Source: CAYWWM01 sp965198025 (GTDB lineage: Bacteria > Acidobacteriota > Terriglobia > 2-12-FULL-54-10). From it: a stretch of DNA of 64,000 bases. Position numbers and translations under genes: made by a program. Each line of letters starts with the position of its first letter. The first letter of the stretch is position 1. The stretch covers positions 310,001-374,000 of the forward strand of contig OZ240237.1 in NCBI GenBank assembly GCA_965198025.1, in the 5' to 3' direction. Below, in pieces: positions 33,165 through 40,550 of the stretch. Below the pieces are notes generated by a model. It had not been told where the DNA came from, ran no database searches, and saw only the letters and a list, made by a program, of their open reading frames with translations.

Positions 33165-35132
33165 TTAGAAACCGGGCGGATGGGAGTGCGGGTACGGCGG
33201 ATGCTCGCCGGGCGTTCCGGCGGCCATCCGGCTCAGGACGTCATAATGGATCACTAGATCGCCCTCAGCCTCCAGGCGGCTGCGCAGGTTGTCCTCGAAC
33301 AAGGCAAACGCCTGATCCTTCTTTTGCACAAGCAGCCGCTGTTCGATCAAAGCCTGCTGGGTCGAGAAGTCTTCCTCGTTGGGAGCCTCTTTGGATGCGA
33401 TCTGAAAGATGATGTGCCCGCTCGCAACCGGAAATGGACCCGCCACTTCTCCCACATCCTTGCTGAATAGCGACGGATCGAGTTGGCTGGGAAGGCCCAC
33501 GGATGGAATCGGCGTGGCCCGCGTAATCAGTTGGCTCGTCTGGACTGCGGCTCCCAAAGTCCGCGCCGCCTGTTGCAGGTTCTTTTCCTCTTGCTGCCCC
33601 AGTGCATCCGCCAGCTCGGCTGCTCTTGCCGAGGCTTGCTGCCGTGCCTGCTCGTCTACGAAATCCCTTTGCACCAGGTCCTTCACTTCTTCGAATCCCC
33701 CTGGGTGCGCTGGCAGGATCGCGGTCACAACGGGTACGACGTAGCCGGTCTGAACCGGAATCGGCCGTCCCACTTCGTCCTCCTGCAGAATGAAGAGTTC
33801 CTGACCCAGCTCGGGTGACGGGCCCAGCCCTAGGAAGGGATCGCCTGCAGCCAGCGGTCCAAAGTTGCGGAACTGTGCGTTCAACCGCTCCGCGATGGCC
33901 TGTCCGTCGCCGGGCGTGCTGCGCAAGGCCGCCGCAGCTTCCTCCGCTTGCCGGGGCAGGATGGTTAGGATTCGCTCTCGCCGTAAAGCGATCCCGATCT
34001 CCGCCCTCACCTCGTCGAAGGGCCGCAGACGCGCCTGCTCGTGCTCCGCCGCTTTCAGAATATGAAATCCAAAGGTGGTTTCCACCAGATCACTCAGGCT
34101 GTCCGGCTCCAGGCTGAACGCCGCTTGCTCGAAGGGAGGCACGGTTTGCCCTCGCACCACCCAGCCCAAATCCCCGCCGTTGGCCGCTGAACCCGGATCT
34201 TCGGAATTCTCCCGGGCCAGTTCGGCGAAGTCCGCTCCGTCCTGGATCTGTGTCAGCAGGTCCTCGGCCTTCGTCCGGACTTCCTCTTTATTGCTCTCAG
34301 CGGCACGCAACAGAATGTGGCTCACCTGCACGCGCTCCTCAACTCGGAAATCGTTCTGGTTATTGCGATAGTAAACTTGCAACTCGGATTCCGGGATCGT
34401 GATCCCCAGCCCGGTCTGGAGCTCATCGAACACGATCGCTTGACCGGATCGCTTCTCCGGAATCTGATATCGCGCCTGATTCGTCTGATAGTACTCCTGC
34501 AGCTCCTCGTTGCCCGGCTCGATGCCCTCGCGTAGCTCCACCATGTCAATCAGCGCATAGTCCAGGACCATCTTCTCGTTGTCTTCCTGAAACGCCTTGC
34601 GAATTTCCTCTGGATAAACCACCACGGGGTCCGTGATCATGCTCCGCAGCTTCTCCCGCAGAATGGAATTGCGCAATTGTCGCTCAAACTCCGGCAGGGT
34701 TACATGGAAGCGCGTGTATACAATATCCTCGTAGGCCTGCCGCCCCACGAAGTTTCCATCGGGAAACAAATCCGGGATTCGCCGCAACTGCTGCACCAGC
34801 TCCGTCTCCGACACCTGCAAGCCCAGTTGTTCCGCCTCCCGCAACGTCGCGCGTTCCAGCAGCATGTTGTCCAGAATCTGGGTCGAATACAGTTCCATCA
34901 ATTCCGCCGGAATCCGGTTCTGGAGACCGAACTGGAAGAGGGCTTGCTGCAGCTCGAACGCCTGAATCTGTTCCCCTTGCACCTCTGCCACGACCCCGGT
35001 GAACGCCGGATCGCTCCCAAACCCCGTAACCCCCGGGATCAGGTACAGGACCATGCTCAGCGCGATCAAGACCAGGATGGAGCCGAACACGAAGTTCTTC
35101 CATTTGTTCCGCTTTTGAAATGCCTTTAGCAT
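33165..35132 (-). CDS. PpiD/SurA-like membrane-anchored peptidyl-prolyl isomerase
   Basis: 655 aa. One N-terminal membrane helix (about 14-34), a SurA_N-like helical chaperone region (about 45-190), a parvulin (rotamase) domain around 275-375 (VSHILLRAAESNKEEVRTKA, FAELARENSEDPGSAANGGDLGWV, FGFHILKA), and a second, degenerate domain to the C terminus with a final His/Pro-rich tail (EHPPYPHSHPPGF). Layout matches PpiD, the periplasmic foldase at the Sec exit. AAGGG precedes the ATG by about 7 nt. Confidence 0.9.
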   Translation of the reverse strand: MLKAFQKRNKWKNFVFGSILVLIALSMVLYLIPGVTGFGSDPAFTGVVAEVQGEQIQAFELQQALFQFGLQNRIPAELMELYSTQILDNMLLERATLREAEQLGLQVSETELVQQLRRIPDLFPDGNFVGRQAYEDIVYTRFHVTLPEFERQLRNSILREKLRSMITDPVVVYPEEIRKAFQEDNEKMVLDYALIDMVELREGIEPGNEELQEYYQTNQARYQIPEKRSGQAIVFDELQTGLGITIPESELQVYYRNNQNDFRVEERVQVSHILLRAAESNKEEVRTKAEDLLTQIQDGADFAELARENSEDPGSAANGGDLGWVVRGQTVPPFEQAAFSLEPDSLSDLVETTFGFHILKAAEHEQARLRPFDEVRAEIGIALRRERILTILPRQAEEAAAALRSTPGDGQAIAERLNAQFRNFGPLAAGDPFLGLGPSPELGQELFILQEDEVGRPIPVQTGYVVPVVTAILPAHPGGFEEVKDLVQRDFVDEQARQQASARAAELADALGQQEEKNLQQAARTLGAAVQTSQLITRATPIPSVGLPSQLDPSLFSKDVGEVAGPFPVASGHIIFQIASKEAPNEEDFSTQQALIEQRLLVQKKDQAFALFEDNLRSRLEAEGDLVIHYDVLSRMAAGTPGEHPPYPHSHPPGF

Positions 35133-35287
35133 TGTTGACCCTTTCGCTTCGACCGCGCCGGGCGGCCCCCGGGCGGCAAAGGATTGCTGGTGTCCGCGCT
35201 GCTTCCTGACTCTTCCCTGAGCCTCCGGAGCGCGCTCCTTTCATTATAATCGCTTCCGGCCTCCTGCGGCAGCGCATTTCAGACCCA

Positions 35288-35310
35288 AGTAGCGACAGGC
35301 CTCCGGCCTG
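35288..35310 (+). repeat. GTAGCGACAGGCCTCCGGCC repeat, copy 1
   Basis: Contains the 6-bp palindrome CAGGCC-TCC-GGCCTG. A near-identical copy occurs at 42971-42995 and a diverged one at 42445-42471, all in non-coding DNA. This is a REP-like dispersed element. Confidence 0.75.
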
Positions 35311-35363
35311 CACTGATTCCTGGCCTGTCCCATTCGAGGCTTTCTGGCGCTCCCGTAACGGAT

Positions 35364-35404
35364 GTGTCATCCCGAGGAGCGAAGCGGCGAGGGATCTGCT
35401 CTTC
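35364..35404 (+). repeat. TGTCATCCCGAG / GAGGGATCTGCT repeat, copy 1
   Basis: Begins GTGTCATCCCGAGGAGC and ends CGAGGGATCTGCTCTT. The second copy at 39733-39788 shares both ends and differs in the middle. This repeat type is widespread in intergenic DNA of GC-rich environmental bacteria. Confidence 0.75.
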
Positions 35405-35826
35405 TCTCTTGAAATTGGGACATTACCCAGACCTTGGACCAGCTTCCGAACGCCCGCCGGACCGGCCCGTTGTTCCCAGCTTCTCCAGCCACGCGGCAAT
35501 CCGAGCCATCCGGCCGCCGCTCCTGCTGTCGGAATCGCCCCATTGCAGAATTTCCTGGATTCGGCGAATGTTTCCTTTATGCAGGGGGGGTAGGGGAGTG
35601 GCATTGACACAATCCTTGCGATGCGGAAGCCCTCATTGCCGCCGGCCACGGGCTTCCCTATGACGGCGGGGCCAGAAAAGAGTGGTGTCAAGCAAGTCGC
35701 AGGTCTTGTGGTTCCCCCAATGTGGAACCCCCACAAGATGGGGCTTGTGCCTCAGTTGAGGCATGTATATCATTATGATATATCAGACAATTCAACCCGG
35801 AGGCGTTTTTGGCCGCGAGGAATGAA

Positions 35827-36072
35827 ATGAGGACGACGTTTCTTTTTGTAATCCCGACTTTCTTTTCTGGCTTCGCGCGCTTGATCGACATGGGTGGAGT
35901 TTACGATCTTTATACCCAGAGTCGGAACGGGGATGAGGCGGATGCCCGCGCGCTCTATAGCGACTTCAGAATGGTCGGCCAGGATCTTCAGCAATCGATG
36001 AATCTATTCCATGCAGCCCACCAAGATCTGCAAAGGAAACATGTTACGGTGAGGCATGTCACGGAAGAATAG
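35827..36072 (+). CDS. Small protein upstream of the DUF2335 gene, function unknown
   Basis: 81 aa from ATG 35827, with GAGG 6 nt upstream. It has a hydrophobic N-terminus (RTTFLFVIPTFFSGFARLI), possibly a signal or membrane anchor, then a soluble stretch with DLYTQSRNGDEADARALYSDF. It overlaps the next gene by 17 bp, so the two are translationally coupled. AT-richer than the flanking chromosome. No family recognised. Confidence 0.68.
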   Translation: MRTTFLFVIPTFFSGFARLIDMGGVYDLYTQSRNGDEADARALYSDFRMVGQDLQQSMNLFHAAHQDLQRKHVTVRHVTEE

Positions 36073-36541
36073 GCCGCTAAAGAAACTGACGCCCGAGACC
36101 CCGCCAACAAAATCAGAATCTGGTGCCTCTATAGAAGTAAGTAGAACCGAACTCACATTCATTGGCCCTATCCCCCCACCGAAAATCCTTGAAGAATATG
36201 AGAGAGTGCTCCCGGGTTCAGCTGACCGCATACTCGTAATGGCGGAGGAACAATCGACACATCGCAAAAAGCTGGAAGATATTGTTGTACGGGCAGGATC
36301 TCGGAATCAGGTCATTGGCATGATTTCAGGATTTGTTTTGAGTCTGTTGACTATTTGTCTTGGAGGATTTTTGATTTACCACGACAAAGATTGGGAGGGG
36401 TTTAGTATGATCCTGGCCACGCTAGTTTCTCTGGCTGGGGTGTTCGTATATGGAAGGAATGCACAAAATAAGGAACTAAAAGCCAGCCGGGATTCGTTCC
36501 AACAGGCAGCCCCACCTATCCAACCAACTCCCGATAGCTGA
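36056..36541 (+). CDS. DUF2335 family membrane protein
   Basis: 161 aa. Central motif FIGPIPPPKILEEYERVLPGSADRILVMAEEQSTHRKKLE, then two membrane helices (about 90-110 and 118-137) matching DUF2335. The N terminus is polar and Pro/Lys-rich. It overlaps the preceding small gene. Composition and isolation between a repeat and an IS remnant suggest acquisition. Function not known. Confidence 0.8.
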   Translation: MSRKNRPLKKLTPETPPTKSESGASIEVSRTELTFIGPIPPPKILEEYERVLPGSADRILVMAEEQSTHRKKLEDIVVRAGSRNQVIGMISGFVLSLLTICLGGFLIYHDKDWEGFSMILATLVSLAGVFVYGRNAQNKELKASRDSFQQAAPPIQPTPDS

Positions 36542-36578
36542 GTCGTTTCCCGTCCATGCCTCGGACCACCTGCCCCGT

Positions 36579-36797
36579 TCATGCAACTTTTGTGAGCTTT
36601 TGGAGCGGGAGGGCTTTCCCGTTCACCAAGTTTCTGATTGTCTGCGAAAACAGTTCGTCCTCTTTCCGGCCATTGAACCGATAGACAAACTCGCCCAGAT
36701 AGCGGTCCAGGTGCTTCTCTGAAATCTTGTGGAAGGATCCGACGACCCCGCGCTTGAAGAGAGACCAGAAATTCTCAATCGAATTGGTGTGCGCCAG
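36579..36797 (-). pseudogene. C-terminal fragment of an IS1595/ISXO2-type transposase
   Basis: The minus strand reads about 72 residues to a TGA at 36579-36581: AHTNSIENFWSLFKRGVVGS, then HLDRYLGEFVYRFNGRK and a short tail. NSIENFWS holds the last acidic residue of the DDE site of IS1595-family transposases. The N-terminal two thirds are missing; homology ends near 36797, where unrelated sequence leads into the argD start. No terminal inverted repeats are recognised. Confidence 0.85.
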
Positions 36798-36946
36798 CCT
36801 GTGTCAAGGAAATAATCAACCGGGATTCTTCTTGACAACACGCGCCCCTTGGCCCAACAGTTTGGCTTTTGGTCCCGGCTTTTTGCCTGCCCACTTTTTC
36901 GGAACGCATGGCCGGCGGCTGATCCGCTGGCAGGAGACAATTGACC

Positions 36947-38128
36947 ATGAAGAACCCGATCGCGCTGGAGAAGAAGCACCTGATACAAACCTACGCCCGT
37001 TTCCCGCTCGTCATTGAGCGCGGCAAAGGCTGCTGGGTTTGGGACGCCAAGGGAAACAAGTACCTCGATTTTGTGGCGGGACTCGGCGTGAACGCCCTCG
37101 GCCACAGCCATCCCAGAATCCTGAAGGCCCTGCGCGGGCAAGCCGGTCGCTTGATCCACGTCTCGAATCTCTACTACCACCCCTACCAGGGTCCTTTGGC
37201 CGCCGCTTTGGCCAAAGTTACCGGGCTCGACCGGGTTTTCTTTTGCAACAGCGGAACCGAAGCTGTCGAGGGCGCCATCAAGCTCGCCCGCGCCCGCGCC
37301 ATCCGCCTTGGCAAGGACAAGTTCGAAGTCGTTGCGCTCGAAAACTCCTTTCACGGCCGCACCATCGGTGCTCTGTCCGCCACCGGCCAGCCCAAGTACC
37401 GCCGGGACTTCGAGCCGCTGGTTCCTGGCTTCCGCTTCGTGCGCTTGAACGACGTCGCTGATCTCAGTGCCAAGATCACCCGCAATACCTGCGCTGTCCT
37501 CGTCGAGCCGCTGCAGGGCGAGGGCGGCATCTTCGAGCTGTCGCGTGAGTTTCTTCAGGCCGCCCGCGCTCTCACGCGCCGCCATGACGCGCTGCTCATC
37601 TGCGACGAAATTCAATGCGGTCTGGGCCGCACCGGCCGGTACCTTGCTGCGCAATCCTGCGGCGTCAAGCCCGATCTCGTTCTGCTGGCCAAGCCGCTCG
37701 CCGGAGGCCTTCCGCTCGGCGCCTTCCTTGCCACCGAGCAGGTCGCGCCTTTCCTCGCTGCCGGCATGCACGGCAGCACGTTCGGCGGAGGCCCGCTCGC
37801 CTGCTGCGTCGCGCTCGAGTTTCTCGCTGTTTTGAAGGAGGAAAAGATTCTCTCGAATGTCCGCCGCGTCGGTCAGTACTTTCGCAAGCGGTTGCTTGCT
37901 TTCAAGAAGAAGCATCCGTTCATCCGGGAGGTGCGCGGCAAGGGTCTCATGCTCGCCGTCGATCTCGACCGCCCCAGCCGTCCCTTCGTCGAGCAGGCCC
38001 TCGGCCGCGGTCTCATCGTCAACAGCACGCATGACACCGTGATCCGTTTTCTGCCTCCGCTCATCGTCGGAACTCGGGAAGTCGACCGCGCCTGCGACAT
38101 CCTGGACGCGCTGTTTGCCTCGGCCTGA
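36947..38128 (+). CDS. argD: Acetylornithine-type class III aminotransferase
   Basis: 393 aa, PLP-dependent, class III fold. Visible: GCWVWDAKGNKYLDFVAGLGVNALGHSHP, CNSGTEAVEGAIKLAR (phosphate binding), SFHGRT, CDEIQCGLGRTG (Asp to the PLP ring), LAKPLAGGLPLGAF (Schiff-base Lys) and STFGGGPLAC. Similarity is to ArgD; a succinylornithine, diaminopimelate or hopanoid HpnO role cannot be excluded, and the HpnI-like gene follows 32 bp later. ATG 36947 has AGGAG about 10 nt upstream. An IS fragment ends about 150 bp before it, so its native promoter may be displaced. Confidence 0.85.
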   Translation: MKNPIALEKKHLIQTYARFPLVIERGKGCWVWDAKGNKYLDFVAGLGVNALGHSHPRILKALRGQAGRLIHVSNLYYHPYQGPLAAALAKVTGLDRVFFCNSGTEAVEGAIKLARARAIRLGKDKFEVVALENSFHGRTIGALSATGQPKYRRDFEPLVPGFRFVRLNDVADLSAKITRNTCAVLVEPLQGEGGIFELSREFLQAARALTRRHDALLICDEIQCGLGRTGRYLAAQSCGVKPDLVLLAKPLAGGLPLGAFLATEQVAPFLAAGMHGSTFGGGPLACCVALEFLAVLKEEKILSNVRRVGQYFRKRLLAFKKKHPFIREVRGKGLMLAVDLDRPSRPFVEQALGRGLIVNSTHDTVIRFLPPLIVGTREVDRACDILDALFASA

Positions 38129-38160
38129 TCCGCGCTGGCATACTCTCGTTGAGGCTTCGC

Positions 38161-39309
38161 ATGACGATCCTCTCCTGGCTCTTCTTGGCTCTCGCGGCGG
38201 GTTCCGCAGCCTATTCGCTCATTGCCCTCTTCGCTGTGATCCGGTTCCTCCGGGAACGCCGCAAGACCCCTGGAACTGCGGATTACTCTCCAGCCGTTTC
38301 TCTTTTGAAGCCTCTCTATGGCCATGAACCGCAACTGCGTGCGAATCTCGAAAGCTTCTGCCGCCAGGACTATCCTGCGTATGAGATTCTGTTCTCGGTT
38401 CGCGACGAATCCGACCCGGCGGCTGCCGTTGTCCGCCGCCTCGAAAAGGATTATCCGCGCGTTCCCATGCGCCTGCTCATCACCGGCCCGCCCGCCTGCC
38501 TGAACGCCAAAATCCACGCCTTGGAGCTCATGACCGAAGGCGCCGCCCACGAAATCCTCGTCATCACCGACAGCGGCGTGCGTGTTCCCCCCGGCTGGTT
38601 GCGCGCCGTCGCACAACCCTTCGCGAATCCAGCCACCGGATTGGTCACCTGCATCGCCCGCTCGCTGCCTGCGCGCGGCTTCTGGTCCATCCTGGAAGCG
38701 CTCGGCATCAACACGCAGTTTAATCCCGGTGTCTTGACGGCCTGGCTTCTGCTCGGCATGCGGTTTTCCATCGGTAAGACCATGGCGGTTCGCAGGCGGA
38801 TCGTCCGGCAACTCGGAGGCTTCGCCTCGCTGGGGGAGTACCTTGCTGACGACTTCGTCCTCGGCGAGCGCGTCGCCCAGGCCGGTCATACTGTTGTGCT
38901 CCTGGGAATGACTCCCGACAATCTGCTCGCCGACAGCGGGATGCAGAGCTCTCTGGCCCACCGTCTCCGCTGGGAGCGCAGTTCGCGCCGCTCGCGCCCG
39001 GCCGGCTACGTCGGCCAGGTCTTCCTGCACAACCTGCCGCTGGCGCTGCTGGCCTGGTTCCTCGTCCCGTCCGGAAGCTCCGTTGCCTCCGGGATCATCG
39101 TTGCCTGCCTGGCCGCGCGGTTCCTGCTGGCCTGGGCCTGTGCCGGGGTGTTCCTCCGCGACCCCACGTTTGGCAAATTCTGGTGGCTGCTTCCCGTTCA
39201 GGATGTGGTGAGTTTTGGCGTCTGGCTCTGGGCCTTTTTCGGCAGCGAGATCGTCTGGCGCGGCGCCCGATTCACCGTCCAAAAAGGCGGCACTTTGAAG
39301 AAAATCTGA
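38161..39309 (+). CDS. hpnI: HpnI-like glycosyltransferase (GT21)
   Basis: 382 aa. N-terminal membrane helix (about 5-27), a GT-A catalytic domain (about 45-250) with FSVRDESDPA, ITDSGVRVPPGWL (DxD-type site), LADDFVLGE and the acceptor motif LRWERSSRRSRPAGY, then C-terminal membrane helices. This matches ceramide-glucosyltransferase-like GT21 and HpnI, which adds N-acetylglucosamine to bacteriohopanetetrol. No other hopanoid gene is seen nearby, so the role is inferred. ATG 38161 has GAGG 6 nt upstream; a TTG at 38149 is possible. Confidence 0.8.
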   Translation: MTILSWLFLALAAGSAAYSLIALFAVIRFLRERRKTPGTADYSPAVSLLKPLYGHEPQLRANLESFCRQDYPAYEILFSVRDESDPAAAVVRRLEKDYPRVPMRLLITGPPACLNAKIHALELMTEGAAHEILVITDSGVRVPPGWLRAVAQPFANPATGLVTCIARSLPARGFWSILEALGINTQFNPGVLTAWLLLGMRFSIGKTMAVRRRIVRQLGGFASLGEYLADDFVLGERVAQAGHTVVLLGMTPDNLLADSGMQSSLAHRLRWERSSRRSRPAGYVGQVFLHNLPLALLAWFLVPSGSSVASGIIVACLAARFLLAWACAGVFLRDPTFGKFWWLLPVQDVVSFGVWLWAFFGSEIVWRGARFTVQKGGTLKKI

Positions 39310-39345
39310 ACGGAGTTTCCTAGTTTAAGACCTCACACAAGGGAT

Positions 39346-39675
39346 TTACCCCCCAAGGCCTAGGAAGCCTTTGGATGTGGAAGATTCTTGCCCTTCCGAT
39401 TCAGACGCATCGATTGACTCGGCCAACATCCGAATGGCCGCTCGGATGTCGAGCAGTACGGCCAACACGCCGCAAACGAGAATAACACTCAGCAGGCTGC
39501 CGCCCAAGATCGCCAGTCCCATGAGCCCGGCCTGTTCTTCATCCGAGAATGTCACGAGCAACGACACGACAGTGCCCACAATCAATATCACGAACGCTAC
39601 AAAGGCGTTCAATTTAGCTAGCATGTCTGCGACAAACTTGTTTATCCTCTCGCTGGCAGTCGCCGGTTCTCTCAT
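39346..39675 (-). CDS. Small two-helix membrane protein, function unknown
   Basis: 109 aa with membrane helices at about 22-43 and 50-74, a charged N terminus and a Ser/Glu-rich C-terminal tail (SIDASESEGQESST). GGAGG stands 9 nt before the ATG. Convergent with hpnI across 36 bp. Belongs to no family I recognise. Confidence 0.68.
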   Translation of the reverse strand: MREPATASERINKFVADMLAKLNAFVAFVILIVGTVVSLLVTFSDEEQAGLMGLAILGGSLLSVILVCGVLAVLLDIRAAIRMLAESIDASESEGQESSTSKGFLGLGG

Positions 39676-39989
39676 TGGTCGTTACCTCCATTCGGGCAGA
39701 TAGTACCATGCAAGAAATTTGAAAACTGACGAGTGTCATCCCGAGAAGCCCGAGCCGGAGGTGAGGGGCGACGAGGGATCTGCTCTTGGCTTGTCCTGAA
39801 GTGGAAACAGGCATTTTGCCTGTCCGCTATACTACCCATGCTAAATGATTTATTTAATTATATATTTACACTGTATATTCAAGCGTTTAATCACCCTGCA
39901 GACCGCCCTTATTATACTGGGACTCGGAATCTATTTTCTTTCTTTCCGGGCTGTTCAATGCCCTTTTCGGCATCACAGATTGCTTGAGA
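39676..39989. other. Intergenic region: repeat and AT-rich tract
   Basis: 314 bp. The repeat copy at 39733-39788 is followed by a distinctly AT-rich tract (39838-39990). A short plus-strand frame here is built from the repeat and is not a gene. The AT-rich tract marks the downstream edge of the HNH/winged-helix module. Confidence 0.5.
39733..39788 (+). repeat. TGTCATCCCGAG / GAGGGATCTGCT repeat, copy 2
   Basis: Starts GTGTCATCCCGAGAAGCCC and ends CGACGAGGGATCTGCTCTT, with a longer middle than copy 1 at 35364-35404. Confidence 0.75.
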
Positions 39990-40550
39990 TTATTTGTGGT
40001 TGTCTATTGCTTTTCGTTGCCGTACGACGCCTTCCTTCGCCACCCGCCGCCCTTCTTTCGTGATCTTCCACATTGAACCTGTTCCCGTTTCCAGCCAGCC
40101 TTCACTCACCATGTGTTTCCGTGCACGCTGGATCATGACCCGCCACCGAGCCCGACCGCGTGCCATCGGCGTCTCGTCACCTGGTTGAAGCTCGCTTCCG
40201 AGGACAACCCGTACGGCCGGTTCGAGTTCCGAACGTCGAGCGGACCCCCCCGCCTCGACCAATGCCTTTAGGATCGGTTGATAGTAGACCCACAGCGGTG
40301 TCTTGGGTCCGCCGGCGCTGCCCGTAGCGCCGCTCTTTATCTCCTTCCAGGCCCGGCGCAACTCGTGTACTTTTGCCTGGAAATCCTGCATCTTACGGCC
40401 CCTGGACGCCAACTCCTCGGCACCAGAGTAGTCGCCTTTGGCCATCAGCGTTCCTGCAGTCCGGTTCAGCTGCCGAATAGCTTCTTTCACTGCGGTCTCG
40501 CTCGCCTTGAGAGCCTGCGTCACTTCACTGGCACGTAAGATCGGTTTCAT
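39990..40550 (-). CDS. Winged-helix protein coupled to the HNH/DGQHR gene
   Basis: 186 aa. N-terminal helical, Lys/Ala-rich region (about 1-70, possible coiled coil), then a C-terminal winged-helix-like domain (about 85-180) with PLWVYYQPILKALVEAGGSA, ARGRARWRVMIQRARKHMVSEGWL and TGSMWKITKEGRRVAKEG, resembling the N-terminal DNA-binding domain of Mrr-type restriction proteins. Its ATG overlaps the HNH gene stop by 4 bp (ATGA), so the proteins are likely made together. No catalytic motif seen. Confidence 0.78.
   Translation of the reverse strand: MKPILRASEVTQALKASETAVKEAIRQLNRTAGTLMAKGDYSGAEELASRGRKMQDFQAKVHELRRAWKEIKSGATGSAGGPKTPLWVYYQPILKALVEAGGSARRSELEPAVRVVLGSELQPGDETPMARGRARWRVMIQRARKHMVSEGWLETGTGSMWKITKEGRRVAKEGVVRQRKAIDNHK

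Larger units (their letters stand above)
35133..35826. other. Intergenic region with dispersed repeats and hairpins
   Basis: 694 bp without a supported gene. It holds a CAGGCC-TCC-GGCCTG hairpin repeat (35288-35310), a 'TGTCATCCCGAG...GAGGGATCTGCT' repeat (35366-35400), and a long stem-loop at 35705-35737. A weak promoter is possible for the next gene: TTGAGG (35756-35761), 17 bp, TATATC (35779-35784). The sequence becomes AT-richer towards the DUF2335 pair. Confidence 0.5.

Noticed and set aside
36623..38032. 469-aa minus-strand ORF antisense to argD
   Set aside because: High third-position GC creates long antisense frames; argD on the plus strand shows full PLP-aminotransferase motifs.
37873..39282. 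469-aa minus-strand ORF antisense to hpnI
   Set aside because: Antisense of a clear glycosyltransferase; its composition is a charged, repetitive shadow with no fold.
39733..39987. Short plus-strand ORF in the intergenic region
   Set aside because: Made from the dispersed repeat and AT-rich tract; no ribosome-binding site.
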